Shown here: piece after piece, positions 17,394 through 26,837 of the stretch
How positions within the stretch are numbered: position 1 is the stretch's first letter
How the letters are laid out: every line of letters begins with the position of its first letter
Source of the DNA: Guptibacillus spartinae
Lineage (GTDB): Bacteria; Bacillota; Bacilli; Bacillales; Guptibacillaceae
Direction: 5' to 3'
DNA length: 64,000 bases
NCBI RefSeq assembly: GCF_028610625.1
Contig: NZ_JAQQWU010000001.1
Coordinates: 62,001 to 126,000, forward strand
Position numbers and translations under genes: made by a program
The notes under the pieces: model-generated
Databases searched by the model: none
Told to the model about the DNA's origin: nothing
Seen by the model: the letters and a program-made list of their open reading frames with translations, nothing else

Positions 17394-17409
17394 ACCAAGA
17401 AAGCTCCAG

Positions 17410-17437
17410 AATAGGGCTGGTTAGTCAGTCCTATTTT
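17410..17437. terminator. Terminator-like hairpin between convergent genes
   Basis: AATAGGGCTG (17410-17419) pairs with CAGTCCTATT (17426-17435) with one G-U pair. It overlaps the stop codon of the LysE-type gene. Confidence 0.6.
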
Positions 17438-18069
17438 GAAGCAACAAAGATCATTTCAGCTGCAAGGTAGCCAAATCGTAATCCAAAGAATAATAAAACG
17501 ATACTTGCGGTTACACTAATGGCACGTAACGTACGTGGTTTCATTAATGTCTTTCCAAAATGGACCGTCATACATAGATTGATATTCCAGAGACCGATTC
17601 CTATAAAAACGAGAGCGGATAAAAAGAACGCCTGCCATTTGTCAGGTTGTTGAAGGGATACACTTAATACAGAGCCATAGATCCCTAACCAAAATAAGAG
17701 GTTCATTGGATTGAATGCAGCAATCATAAAGCCAGTGAGGTAAGAATGAAAGAGGCCAGCTCCTTCTTTGTCGTTTTCTTCTTCTAAACTTACTCGTGAT
17801 AAAAATCCTTGAACACCAGAAACCGTTAAAATAATGGCACCTAATATCATGAGGGAGATTTGAACAGCGGTTAACTTTACAAAGGTTGCAATCCCAAAAT
17901 ACATTAAGTACATAAGAATAAGATCAGCGCTCATCCCTCCTGCCCCTACGAGAAGTGATGACCAAAACCCTTTATGTATGCCCCTTTTCATAATTTCAAT
18001 ATTAATTGGTCCAAGGGGTGCAGCTATAGATAAGCCTAGAACGATGTGAGTAAGTGCAATCTCTAACAT
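17431..18069 (-). CDS. LysE/RhtB-family amino-acid exporter
   Basis: A membrane protein of 212 residues with about six hydrophobic helices. The N-terminal GLSIAAPLGPINIEIMKRG motif is characteristic of LysE/YrhP translocators, as is FNPMNLLFWLGIYG in the middle. A short acidic cytoplasmic loop (EEENDKEG) separates the two halves. AAGGAG on the minus strand is nine bases from ATG 18069 and almost touches ATG 18078, so the later ATG is preferred. Substrate unknown; B. subtilis YrhP is a likely relative. Confidence 0.88.
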   Translation of the reverse strand: MLEIALTHIVLGLSIAAPLGPINIEIMKRGIHKGFWSSLLVGAGGMSADLILMYLMYFGIATFVKLTAVQISLMILGAIILTVSGVQGFLSRVSLEEENDKEGAGLFHSYLTGFMIAAFNPMNLLFWLGIYGSVLSVSLQQPDKWQAFFLSALVFIGIGLWNINLCMTVHFGKTLMKPRTLRAISVTASIVLLFFGLRFGYLAAEMIFVASK

Positions 18070-18245
18070 GCTCGGCATTCTCCTTATTCATCACCCTTTT
18101 TTGGAAGATGACCTTATTTAGAAAAAGTGACTGAAAACCGATATTCTCTCTTACTTAAATACATGTCCAAACCATTTAAATTAGAAGTGTAATTTTGAAT
18201 TTGTTCGAAAATATGCTATTATGCTTTTTTGGGTCGCTCAATATT

Positions 18246-18273
18246 TTGAAGAAGATGTGGAAAATTGTATAAT
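18246..18273 (+). promoter_or_regulatory. Sigma-A-type promoter for the SNF2 helicase gene
   Basis: TTGAAG (18246-18251), 16-bp spacer, TATAAT (18268-18273), 34 bases before the start codon. Confidence 0.65.
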
Positions 18274-18306
18274 GAAGGTTACTACTACCATTGGAATTGA
18301 TGTGAT

Positions 18307-21300
18307 GTGGATATGAAGCATTTTTCGATGTTTACCAAAAGTGAAATAAAAGAACGTTTTCCAGTCAGCTTCTATCAAAGGGGGCTAACGTATTATCAGA
18401 ATGGACGCGTTTCTGAGCTTACATATGATCAAGAAGATCAATCCTACCGAGCTTATGTAAACGGCAGTTTAGAATATGGCGTGTTAATTGAGCTACTTGG
18501 TGATAATTGGTTTGGATCTTGTGAATGTCAGGCATTTGAGACCTACGGGACATGCAAGCATCTCGCCGCCGTTCTCATTGCGATAAGTGAAGAAGGTCCG
18601 CCAGAAGAAGAAAGCGAGAAATCATCGCAGGTAACTCAATCACCACGAAGTTATAATGAAACGAATCAGCTTATCCAGGTGTTAAGTGATTATCAACCGG
18701 AACCGGGTCGTTCCAATGCAAGAGCAGATGAGCTAAAAGTTGAATTCACGGTAAAAGCAAGCTCGTACCCTACATTACGTAAATCACAGGGTGATTCACC
18801 ATGGACGCTCGAGCTCAAAGTAGGGGTTAATCGGTTGTATGTTGTAAAAGATATCCGGTCCTTTCTTGATGCAGTCCTAGAAGAGCAGTCGTATTGGTTT
18901 ACGAAAAAGTTCAGCTATGAACCCGATGAACACACCTTTCATGAAGCAGATAAGTCGCTTATGGAAATTCTCCTTGCGATTAGACGAAACGAAAAGGTTT
19001 ACTTGGATTTACCTGATAATTGGGGACGGTTTACTGAAAATCGGGAGTTGATTTTACCGCCTTTAACGGCAAATGAATTTCTAACTGAGTTTGTCAAACA
19101 AGGTCGCTTACTACGTTTTGAATACAATCGAACGCTTTATGAAGAAACATCACTTGTCGAGAGTGGTCTGCCCTTTTCCTTTGAAATTGATGAGATGGAT
19201 AACGAGTATGTGATTCAGTTAAATGGTTTTCAAAGTGCAGCTTACTTTCCTACTTATGGTTGGTTATTTCATGAGGAAAAACTTTATAAGCTCTCCAAAA
19301 AGCAGCAATCTCTATTAAGAGACCTAACCGCTTTTCGGAATGCGGCTAGAAAGAGTGAACTTTCGATTTCAACAGCGCAAATTGAGCCTTTTCTATCTCA
19401 GGTTGTACCTGGATTAAAGAAGCTTGGAAGTGTTGTTATTTCTGAGCAAATCAATGATAAAATCATCAATCCAGAGCTACAGGCAAAAGTCTATGTAAAT
19501 GCTGAAGGAGACCGATTACTTGTCACGGTAGAGTATGAATATGGTGATGATGTCATCAATCCATTTAAAGATAATAACCGGATTGTCAATGAGCAAGGAA
19601 TCGTTCTTAGAGACAGTGAAAAAGAACAAGCCATTATGTCCTTAATTGAGCAGGCCTCTTTGAAATTTAACGGTAAAGAACTTTACGCTGAAGATGAAGC
19701 GCTCATTTTTGATTTTCTCTATTGGACGATTCCAGAGCTAAATGACCTTGCGGCCGTTTTTCTGACTGAATCAGCACGTGCCTGGTTGTTAGATGAATCG
19801 TCTGCCCCTGTGACGTCCGTTGATATGGACAATAGTGGAAACTGGCTTGACGTTAGCTTTGACATGAAAGGGCTCGATGATGAAGAAATATCCAATATTC
19901 TAAAAGCGGTTATTGAAAAGGACCGTTATTATCGCCTTTCAAATGGTACCTTTGTTTCAATGGAAAATGAAGATTTTCAACACGTGAGTCAATTATTCGA
20001 CGACCTGAATATTAAACAAAATGATATCGATCGAGGAGAGCTCCATCTTCCGCTCTACCGAGGATTACAGCTGGATGAAAGAATGAGTGGAGGGAAGCAT
20101 GGATCTCGCTACAGCAAAGCTTTCCGAGATCTCGTTTCCCGATTGAAACATCCAGAGGATCTCCAATTTGATCTTCCGTCTGGCTTAGAGGCAGATTTGC
20201 GTTCTTACCAGATGACGGGCTTTCAATGGTTAAAAGCGCTGGCGCATTATCACCTTGGAGGTATTCTTGCAGATGACATGGGGCTAGGTAAGACGCTGCA
20301 GAGTATTGCGTATTTACTTTCTGAGAAACAAGAGAATCCCGAGGCTACTGCACTCGTTGTTGCCCCAGCTTCGCTTATTTACAATTGGAAGAAAGAATTT
20401 GAAAAATTTGCACCTGACCTTACGATTGCAGTTAATACAGGAACACCAACAGAACGAAAAGAGCTTCTTAGTCAGGGACTACAGCCGGATGTATGGATCA
20501 CTTCCTATCCAACGCTTCGCCAGGACATTGACCATTATGAAACAGTACAGTTTGATTCGGTTATTCTTGACGAAGCACAGGCTATCAAAAATCCTGCAAC
20601 CAAGACGTCACAGGCAGTCAGAATGCTTCGTGCGAAGAAACGCTTTGCCTTAAGTGGAACGCCAATTGAAAATTCACTTGATGAACTATGGGCGCTATTT
20701 CATTCGATCATGCCAGGTTTCTTCCCTGATCAAGCGACATTTCGAAATTTACCTCATGAGCGGATCTCGCGAATGGTCAAACCGTTTATTTTAAGACGGG
20801 TCAAGAAAGATGTTCTAAAAGAACTTCCTGATAAAATTGAAACGGTTCAAGTATCTGAGTTAACGAAACAGCAGAAAGAGCTGTATATTGGTTATTTGCA
20901 CCGCATTCAACAAGAAACGAAAGAAAGTCTTGCTGGTGACGGTTTTCAAAAGAATCGCATGAAAATTCTAGCTGGTCTTACGCGACTTCGTCAGCTGTGC
21001 TGTCATCCATCACTTTTTGTTGAGAACTATCAGGGGCAATCAGGAAAACTTGAGCAGCTCTTGGATATTGTGACAACATCCATTGACAATAAAAAGCGAC
21101 TGCTTATTTTCTCACAGTTTTCTAGCATGTTGAAAATCATTCATCAAAAGCTCGCTGATCTTGGATACTCCGTATTTTATCTAGATGGGCAAACCCCATC
21201 GAAAGATCGTGTTGAAATGACAGAACGGTTTAATGGGGGAGAAAATGACATTTTTCTAATCTCATTAAAAGCAGGCGGTACAGGATTGAACTTAACGGGC

Positions 21301-21555
21301 GCGGATACCGTCATCTTATATGATCTTTGGTGGAACCCAGCTGTCGAAGAGCAAGCAGCAGGTCGAGCTCATCGAATTGGACAGAAAAAAGTCGTTCAAG
21401 TGATGAGGTTAATTACACAGGGAACGATTGAAGAAAAAATTTATGAACTTCAACAAAAGAAAAAAGAACTCATTGAGAAGGTCATTCAGCCTGGTGAAAC
21501 GATGATTTCCAGTTTATCTGAAGAGGAAATTAAAGATATTCTAAGCATTCAATAA
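18307..21555 (+). CDS. SWIM zinc finger plus SNF2-family helicase
   Basis: A 1082-residue Swi2/Snf2 ATPase. An N-terminal SWIM finger is seen as CECQ...CKH (Cys72, Cys74, Cys83, His85). A long middle region (about 100-610) has no motif I recognise. The helicase core has Walker A DDMGLGKT (Lys662), DEAQ at about 755-758 in place of DEAH, SGTPIEN, and in the second RecA lobe GGTGLNLTGAD and AGRAHRIGQ. Such proteins remodel nucleoprotein or RNA polymerase complexes (RapA and B. subtilis YwqA/YqhH are relatives). The start is weakly supported: GTG 18307, ATG 18313 and ATG 18328 all lack a strong ribosome binding site. Confidence 0.92.
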   Translation: MDMKHFSMFTKSEIKERFPVSFYQRGLTYYQNGRVSELTYDQEDQSYRAYVNGSLEYGVLIELLGDNWFGSCECQAFETYGTCKHLAAVLIAISEEGPPEEESEKSSQVTQSPRSYNETNQLIQVLSDYQPEPGRSNARADELKVEFTVKASSYPTLRKSQGDSPWTLELKVGVNRLYVVKDIRSFLDAVLEEQSYWFTKKFSYEPDEHTFHEADKSLMEILLAIRRNEKVYLDLPDNWGRFTENRELILPPLTANEFLTEFVKQGRLLRFEYNRTLYEETSLVESGLPFSFEIDEMDNEYVIQLNGFQSAAYFPTYGWLFHEEKLYKLSKKQQSLLRDLTAFRNAARKSELSISTAQIEPFLSQVVPGLKKLGSVVISEQINDKIINPELQAKVYVNAEGDRLLVTVEYEYGDDVINPFKDNNRIVNEQGIVLRDSEKEQAIMSLIEQASLKFNGKELYAEDEALIFDFLYWTIPELNDLAAVFLTESARAWLLDESSAPVTSVDMDNSGNWLDVSFDMKGLDDEEISNILKAVIEKDRYYRLSNGTFVSMENEDFQHVSQLFDDLNIKQNDIDRGELHLPLYRGLQLDERMSGGKHGSRYSKAFRDLVSRLKHPEDLQFDLPSGLEADLRSYQMTGFQWLKALAHYHLGGILADDMGLGKTLQSIAYLLSEKQENPEATALVVAPASLIYNWKKEFEKFAPDLTIAVNTGTPTERKELLSQGLQPDVWITSYPTLRQDIDHYETVQFDSVILDEAQAIKNPATKTSQAVRMLRAKKRFALSGTPIENSLDELWALFHSIMPGFFPDQATFRNLPHERISRMVKPFILRRVKKDVLKELPDKIETVQVSELTKQQKELYIGYLHRIQQETKESLAGDGFQKNRMKILAGLTRLRQLCCHPSLFVENYQGQSGKLEQLLDIVTTSIDNKKRLLIFSQFSSMLKIIHQKLADLGYSVFYLDGQTPSKDRVEMTERFNGGENDIFLISLKAGGTGLNLTGADTVILYDLWWNPAVEEQAAGRAHRIGQKKVVQVMRLITQGTIEEKIYELQQKKKELIEKVIQPGETMISSLSEEEIKDILSIQ

Positions 21556-21622
21556 GGATGCCTTCATCTAACTGTATAGTGTATGAGGAACTAACAAACA
21601 CTAGCTATTGGAGGATATAAGT

Positions 21623-21910
21623 ATGGATGTATGTGAATTATGTGGAAGAAGTGGCGTCACGTGTACCATTCATCATTTGACCCCAAAGGAAGAGGGCGGA
21701 GCGCATAAACCAACCGCATCTCTTTGCATTCCGTGTCACAAGCAAATCCATGCTTTATATACGAACCAGGAATTAGCGATGAGACTTGATTCCATTTCAA
21801 AGCTAAAGCAAGACGAGCAAATTCGTCGCTACTTGAAATGGATTAGAAAACAACCTTCAACAAAGAGCGTAAAAATGAAAAAGTCAAATAATCGCAAGCA
21901 AAAAAAATAA
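21623..21910 (+). CDS. Small HNH-type zinc protein
   Basis: A 95-residue protein with a CELC...CIPC zinc-binding pair of knuckles and, between them, IHHLTPKEEGG, the HH core of an HNH nuclease. A further His lies in CHKQIHAL. The C-terminus is very basic (KMKKSNNRKQKK), suggesting nucleic-acid binding. GGAGG at 21610-21614 supports ATG 21623. It follows the SNF2 gene by 67 bases and could be co-transcribed; no phage or intron context is seen, so a cellular role is more likely than homing. Confidence 0.8.
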   Translation: MDVCELCGRSGVTCTIHHLTPKEEGGAHKPTASLCIPCHKQIHALYTNQELAMRLDSISKLKQDEQIRRYLKWIRKQPSTKSVKMKKSNNRKQKK

Positions 21911-22103
21911 ATTTTCGATTTATTTTTTTATCATCAACCCTTGAGGTCAGCAGGTTTTACCAACTAATTGAGACAAGCAGTTATTTAGTACTAGAAATTA
22001 CGCGTTTCGACATTTTTTCTCGTGGTATAAATAGGTAGAGGTAAGATTGTACTAATTTATACGGTATGAGAAACAGAAATTATTTTAAGATGAGGTGAAG
22101 TGT

Positions 22104-23675
22104 ATGAGGGAAAAAGTATCCTCCGTGTTTTGGAGCACGCTGGTTATTAGTTTGATTATGGTGATCTGGGGGGCAATTTCTCCAGATACGTTAGGTTCGA
22201 TGTCAGCAAGTGCACAGTCATTTATTTCTAACAAGTTAGGGTGGTATTACCTCATTCTTGTTACGCTATTAGTTATTTTTTGTATTTTTATTATTTTCAC
22301 GCCGTATGGAAAAATCAAGCTTGGGAAGCCTGATGAAAAACCAGAATTCACAAGATTAAGCTGGTTTGCCATGCTATTTAGTGCTGGAATGGGTATTGGA
22401 CTCGTCTTCTGGGGAACAGCTGAGCCGATGTCTCACTACGCTGTTAATGCACCAACAGCAGAAACAGGAACACCCGCTGCTATTAAAGAAGCAATGCAGT
22501 ATTCATACTTTCATTGGGGTATTCATGCTTGGGCGATTTATGCAATTGTCGCGCTCGTACTAGCCTACTTTAAATTCAGACATGACCGTCCTGGTTTGAT
22601 TAGTGCAACGTTGTACCCGATCTTTGGTGAGCGAGTAAACGGTCTACTCGGTAAAGTCATTGATGTACTTGCCGTTTTTGCTACAATTGTTGGTGTTGCT
22701 ACGACACTAGGATTTGGAGCTGTTCAAATCAACGGTGGGCTTTCCTATTTAACCGATATACCTAATAGTTTTAGTACACAATTGGTTATTATCGGTGTTG
22801 TCACTGTCCTGTTTATGATTTCAGCCTGGACGGGAATTGGGAAGGGTATTAAATACTTAAGTAATGCGAATTTAGGACTTGCAGGGGTTCTTTTCCTAGC
22901 GGTCTTTATCCTGGGTCCAACCATTTATATTTTAAATATGTTTACAGATACGATTGGTGCTTATATTACAAACTTTATGGCAATGAGTTTCCGTATTGCA
23001 CCATTGAATCCAGAAAATAGAGAATGGATTAACAACTGGACGATTTTCTATTGGGCATGGTGGATCTCTTGGTCACCATTCGTAGGAATCTTCATTGCGC
23101 GTGTTTCACGCGGAAGAACCATTCGAGAGTTTCTTGTAGGCGTTCTTCTTGTACCTTCTATCGTTGGTTTCCTATGGTTTTCAACGTTTGGTGTCTCAGC
23201 GATCAATATTCAACAGCAAGGAATTGCTGATATTGCCTCTCTTGCAACAGAGGAATCGTTGTTTGGTACATTGCAAAATTACCCATTGGGTACCGTGTTA
23301 TCGATTGTAGCGATTACGCTTATTGGGACTTTCTTTATTACATCAGCTGATTCGGCAACGTTTGTACTTGGGATGCAGACCACATATGGTTCATTAAATC
23401 CTGGTTCAAATGTGAAGCTAACTTGGGGAATTATCCAATCTTCCATGGCTGCTGTACTTCTTTATACAGGTGGTCTACAAGCGTTACAGAACGTACTGAT
23501 TTTAGCAGCCTTACCGTTTTCGGTCATCATGATTCTCATGACCGTCTCGTTCTACAAGGCGCTTAAGAAAGAGAAGTATCTAGTTGCGAAAGATCCAAAG
23601 CCACGCAAAGAAAAACGAAAAGAGAAGAAATCTGGCGTTGAAAATGCAGATCACACTGCTCCCGCAACAAAATAG
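22104..23675 (+). CDS. BCCT family glycine betaine/choline transporter
   Basis: A 523-residue secondary transporter with about 12 transmembrane helices. The family signature is seen in MGIGLVFWGTAEPMSHY and in the tryptophan-rich YWAWWISWSPFVGIFIARVS segment that forms the substrate cage. A basic C-terminal tail (KPRKEKRKEKK) is typical of osmosensing members such as BetP and OpuD. Probably imports a compatible solute with sodium under osmotic stress. GAGGTG is well placed for ATG 22104. Confidence 0.92.
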   Translation: MREKVSSVFWSTLVISLIMVIWGAISPDTLGSMSASAQSFISNKLGWYYLILVTLLVIFCIFIIFTPYGKIKLGKPDEKPEFTRLSWFAMLFSAGMGIGLVFWGTAEPMSHYAVNAPTAETGTPAAIKEAMQYSYFHWGIHAWAIYAIVALVLAYFKFRHDRPGLISATLYPIFGERVNGLLGKVIDVLAVFATIVGVATTLGFGAVQINGGLSYLTDIPNSFSTQLVIIGVVTVLFMISAWTGIGKGIKYLSNANLGLAGVLFLAVFILGPTIYILNMFTDTIGAYITNFMAMSFRIAPLNPENREWINNWTIFYWAWWISWSPFVGIFIARVSRGRTIREFLVGVLLVPSIVGFLWFSTFGVSAINIQQQGIADIASLATEESLFGTLQNYPLGTVLSIVAITLIGTFFITSADSATFVLGMQTTYGSLNPGSNVKLTWGIIQSSMAAVLLYTGGLQALQNVLILAALPFSVIMILMTVSFYKALKKEKYLVAKDPKPRKEKRKEKKSGVENADHTAPATK

Positions 23676-23680
23676 TTAGG

Positions 23681-23715
23681 AAAAGACGATGAGACATTCT
23701 CATCGTCTTTTTTTT
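23681..23715 (+). terminator. Intrinsic terminator of the BCCT gene
   Basis: A 14-bp stem, 23681-23694 with 23698-23711, with a CAT loop, then a T-run. Confidence 0.92.
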
Positions 23716-23728
23716 CATACGTTAAATC

Positions 23729-23767
23729 TTTACAATTAGGAAATCTCAGGATAAAATAATTGAGATT
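23729..23767 (+). promoter_or_regulatory. Sigma-A-type promoter with inverted repeat across the -10 (rsbR paralogue 1)
   Basis: TTTACA (23729-23734), 17-bp spacer, TAAAAT (23752-23757). Arms AATCTCA (23742-23748) and TGAGATT (23761-23767) bracket the -10 element and form a candidate operator. Confidence 0.6.
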
Positions 23768-23795
23768 ATTTATTAAAACTAAGTGGGGATGAACG

Positions 23796-24623
23796 ATGAG
23801 CGTTAGCGTCACATTGCAAGTTAGCGAACGAATTTTGGGTCAAAAAGAACACATTGCTATGCAAGTTACGAAGGCACAAAATAAAAAATATTCAACTCTG
23901 CTCAAAGATAAAACAGAGCAACTTTTTCCTTTGCGTGTTGAATTAGTGTCAATCTATGCAAAAGCACTTGCACTTGAGGAAGCAGAAGCAGAAAAAAGCA
24001 TCGAAGCGTGGGGGTTAGAAACAGGTAGGCTGTGTGCACGATTGGAAACAACTCTTGATTCGATGCTAGGAGAAGTCCCTCACTATCGTACCTACATAGG
24101 CGAAGTATTAAAAGAAGTGGCGATAGAGCAGGAGATGAGTCTTCAGGAGTTTTACGTTCTGATTTCTAAGCTAGATCATGCTATGAATCTTGTCGTGTAT
24201 TATTTTAGCGTTCCGTTTGTTGAGTATCAAACCAACTTACTCGAGCAATCGCGCAACGAAATTCTTGAGTTATCTGCGCCAGTCGTGCCAATTATGGAGG
24301 GCGTTGCGGTATTGCCTTTGATTGGCACAATTGATACGTATCGAGCAAAAATGATTATGGAAGAGTCGCTAAATCAAAGTGTTCACCTTCGTCTAAATTA
24401 TTTTGTTTTAGACTTATCTGGTGTTCCGATTGTAGATACGTTTGTTATTCAGCAGATTTTTCAAATTATCGAAGCGCTTAGACTTGTTGGTGTTGAAGCA
24501 CGAGTGAGTGGGATCAAACCAGAAATTGCTCTTTCTGTTGTAAAACTGGATACCAATTTCAACAAGGTCAACACGTATTCGACGTTGAAACAAGCACTTG
24601 CAGATTTATTGATTCAATGCTAA
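23796..24623 (+). CDS. RsbR-type stressosome paralogue 1 (STAS domain)
   Basis: A 275-residue RsbR co-antagonist paralogue. Residues 1-155 form a variable helical sensor half (globin-like fold in RsbRA), and the C-terminal STAS domain spans about 160-272. Both phosphorylatable threonines of RsbRA (Thr171 and Thr205) have equivalents here: Thr181 in IDTYRA and Thr215 in PIVDT, with the same 34-residue spacing. Such proteins assemble with RsbS and RsbT into the stressosome that controls sigma-B. No rsbS, rsbT or rsbU is in the window. It has its own promoter and an ATG start after GGGGATGA. Confidence 0.88.
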   Translation: MSVSVTLQVSERILGQKEHIAMQVTKAQNKKYSTLLKDKTEQLFPLRVELVSIYAKALALEEAEAEKSIEAWGLETGRLCARLETTLDSMLGEVPHYRTYIGEVLKEVAIEQEMSLQEFYVLISKLDHAMNLVVYYFSVPFVEYQTNLLEQSRNEILELSAPVVPIMEGVAVLPLIGTIDTYRAKMIMEESLNQSVHLRLNYFVLDLSGVPIVDTFVIQQIFQIIEALRLVGVEARVSGIKPEIALSVVKLDTNFNKVNTYSTLKQALADLLIQC

Positions 24624-24693
24624 TTAGAAAGTGTCATGGAAGAAAGAAATCCTTATCAAATCTTTCAATTCTGTAAACAAATCAGGTAGTTGA

Positions 24694-24707
24694 TTAACTT
24701 TAGTTAA
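24694..24707. promoter_or_regulatory. Short palindrome upstream of the sirtuin gene
   Basis: TTAACT-TT-AGTTAA has perfect 6-bp arms within an AT-rich intergenic region. It may be an operator, but with low information content chance is possible. Confidence 0.25.
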
Positions 24708-24786
24708 CAAATATCACGACCTTGGGTTTAGAAAAGCGAATATACGTGAATGGTTAACTATTGGATAAATGAAAGCTGGTGATTTG

Positions 24787-25485
24787 ATGCTTACAGAATT
24801 GTTTGAAAAGTCCAGACACACTGTCGTTCTTACAGGTGCAGGAATGAGTACAGAAAGCGGTTTGCCTGACTTTCGATCTGCGCTTGATGGCATATGGAAC
24901 GAGGTGGACCCGCTCCAGCTTGCAAGCAGAGACGCAATGCAGTACGAACGAAATATGTTTGTTCGTTTTTATAAACAGCGTATTAAAAAGTTGAAAGAAA
25001 CTTCACCGCATCAGGGTTATTATCATCTCGCTGAATGGGAGCGAAATGGTAAGGTTGGCTCGATTCTTACACAAAATGTTGATGGATTCCATCAGTTAGC
25101 AGGAAGTCAAAATGTCGCAGAAATGCATGGATCATTAAGACGCATGTATTGTGATGATTGTGGAGAACAAGCGTCGAGTGATTCGTATTGGAATGATGAT
25201 CTCATCTGCAAATGTGGCGGATTTAATCGTCCCGGGGTTGTGCTTTTTGGTGAACCTTTGCCGCTGAATGCAATCCACCAGGCTAAGATCGAAGCAAAAA
25301 AAGCTGATCTCTTTATTGTTCTCGGATCTTCTCTTCAAGTTTCGCCGGCTAATGTGTTTCCTATGGAGGCAAAACGAAACGGAGCAAAGCTTGTTATTGT
25401 TAATGATGAAGAAACAAGTTATGACAAAGTAGCGGATCTTGTTATCCATGATAAGATCGGAAAAGTCCTCAATGATTTAGCATAA
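24787..25485 (+). CDS. Sir2-family NAD-dependent protein deacylase
   Basis: A 232-residue sirtuin that removes acyl groups from lysines using NAD. Motifs: GAGMSTESGLPDFR (about 17-30), TQNVDGFH, catalytic His114 in EMHGSL, and a zinc site formed by Cys122, Cys125, Cys141 and Cys143. GSSLQVSP near residue 180 completes the NAD pocket. GGTGA at about 24779 supports ATG 24787 over ATG 24769. The B. subtilis counterpart is SrtN (YhdZ). An acetyltransferase gene lies downstream, but a terminator separates them. Confidence 0.93.
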   Translation: MLTELFEKSRHTVVLTGAGMSTESGLPDFRSALDGIWNEVDPLQLASRDAMQYERNMFVRFYKQRIKKLKETSPHQGYYHLAEWERNGKVGSILTQNVDGFHQLAGSQNVAEMHGSLRRMYCDDCGEQASSDSYWNDDLICKCGGFNRPGVVLFGEPLPLNAIHQAKIEAKKADLFIVLGSSLQVSPANVFPMEAKRNGAKLVIVNDEETSYDKVADLVIHDKIGKVLNDLA

Positions 25486-25512
25486 GCAAAAGCGTTATAA
25501 GTTTGAATGAGG

Positions 25513-25538
25513 TACCGACACAAGTCGGTATTTTTTTT
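25513..25538 (+). terminator. Intrinsic terminator of the sirtuin gene
   Basis: TACCGAC (25513-25519) pairs with GTCGGTA (25524-25530), followed by eight Ts. Confidence 0.85.
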
Positions 25539-25605
25539 GACTCTATTCCTCTATTTTTCTAACTGTAGAAATAGTAAGATAATAGAAGGAAGGAGCTGGA
25601 GAGTA

Positions 25606-26082
25606 TTGATTAAACTTGTACCAATGAGTGAAATGGATTATAAATTATTCCTAGACACTTCCATTCAAACTTATGCAAAAGAAAAAGTAGCTGCAGGAAA
25701 CTGGAAAGCGGAGGATGCAGTGGAGAAGTCAAGTCAGGAGTTTCAACGTTTGCTCCCTGAGGGCAAGGAAACGGATAGCCATAGCCTCTATACAATTGTA
25801 GTAAAGGCGACTGAAGAGAAGGTAGGAAGTCTCTGGGTGAAAAAAGACACTAAACAAAAGGAAGCATTCATTTATGAATTTAACATTCATGATGATAAAC
25901 AAGGAAAAGGTTTTGGAACAGAAGCGATCAACGTTCTGGAAAGAATTTTGATGAAACAGGGAATAAGTGGGCTGTCTCTTCATGTTTTTGCTCATAATAA
26001 ACAAGCCATTCGTCTATATGAACGACTCGGATTTGAAACGACCAACATTAATATGAAGAAAAGGTTACTGGATAGGCAATAG
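25606..26082 (+). CDS. GNAT family N-acetyltransferase
   Basis: A 158-residue acetyltransferase. The acetyl-CoA loop is DDKQGKGFGTEAI, and the end of the fold has HVFAHNKQAIRLYERLGFE, both standard for the RimI-like subgroup. The frame is open from 25507, but that stretch contains the sirtuin terminator, so the real start is TTG 25606, preceded by AAGGAG. It sits 17 bases from the LOG gene and probably forms an operon with it. Target unknown. Confidence 0.88.
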   Translation: MIKLVPMSEMDYKLFLDTSIQTYAKEKVAAGNWKAEDAVEKSSQEFQRLLPEGKETDSHSLYTIVVKATEEKVGSLWVKKDTKQKEAFIYEFNIHDDKQGKGFGTEAINVLERILMKQGISGLSLHVFAHNKQAIRLYERLGFETTNINMKKRLLDRQ

Positions 26083-26099
26083 AGAGGAGGATAAAAAAG

Positions 26100-26696
26100 G
26101 TGAACAAGTTAAAAAAAATAACGGTTTTCTGTGGTTCAAGTAACAATGTCGACCAAAACTATTTCCATGCAGTAGAAGAATTGGGAACGTTTCTTGCGGA
26201 AAACAACATAGAAGTCATTTACGGAGGCGGAAATGTTGGGTTGATGGGTGCCCTTGCCAGAACGGTACTGAAAAAAGGGGGACAAGTAACTGGGATTATT
26301 CCGAGAAAAATCTACGAAAATGTGAGTCACATCGAGTTAACCGATCTGATCATCGTGGAAACTATGCATGAAAGGAAGGCTAAAATGTATGAGTCAGGCG
26401 ATGCTTTTCTCGCTCTTCCAGGGGGAATTGGTACGCTTGAAGAATTGACGGAGATTTTCACGTGGTATCAATTGGAGTACCACAATAAGCCAATAGGTCT
26501 TTTAAATACGAATGGCTATTATGATCCTTTTTATCGGATGCTTGAACATATGGTGAAAGAAGGTTTTCTACATCAACGCTACATGGAACCGCTACTTACA
26601 GAGGAAGATCCTAAAAAGTTAGTCGTTAATATTCGTTCACACTCGGTTCCGTTAATGAATAAATGGAAGCAGGATGACATTGGCGATCGTATTTAA
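26100..26696 (+). CDS. LOG family protein (YvdD-like nucleoside monophosphate phosphoribohydrolase)
   Basis: A 198-residue Rossmann-fold protein of the TIGR00730/LOG family. The signature PGGIGTLEEL lies at about residues 107-116, with the partner ESGDAFLAL arginine/glutamate region before it (MHERKAKM). Family members hydrolyse purine nucleoside 5-prime monophosphates to free base and ribose-5-phosphate and make active cytokinins in plants. The bacterial role is not settled. GTG start with a GAGAGGAGG box. Confidence 0.9.
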   Translation: MNKLKKITVFCGSSNNVDQNYFHAVEELGTFLAENNIEVIYGGGNVGLMGALARTVLKKGGQVTGIIPRKIYENVSHIELTDLIIVETMHERKAKMYESGDAFLALPGGIGTLEELTEIFTWYQLEYHNKPIGLLNTNGYYDPFYRMLEHMVKEGFLHQRYMEPLLTEEDPKKLVVNIRSHSVPLMNKWKQDDIGDRI

Positions 26697-26722
26697 ATAC
26701 CGGAATTTCCGGTATTTTTTTA
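26695..26722 (+). terminator. Intrinsic terminator of the acetyltransferase-LOG pair
   Basis: AAATACCGG (26695-26703) pairs with CCGGTATTT (26709-26717), loop AATTT, then Ts. It begins at the stop codon. Confidence 0.85.
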
Positions 26723-26837
26723 GTGGTCATAAGAATGTTTGTTTGAATTTTCAGTCAAAAAGAGGTTTTTTCATTGTGAGAATGGAACTATACATACGCT
26801 ACCCAAAACTTAATCATAAGTAAATGGAGGGGTTAAG

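Noticed and set aside
25507-25605. Upstream part of the acetyltransferase frame
   Set aside because: It contains the sirtuin terminator hairpin and T-run; TTG 25606 has the RBS.
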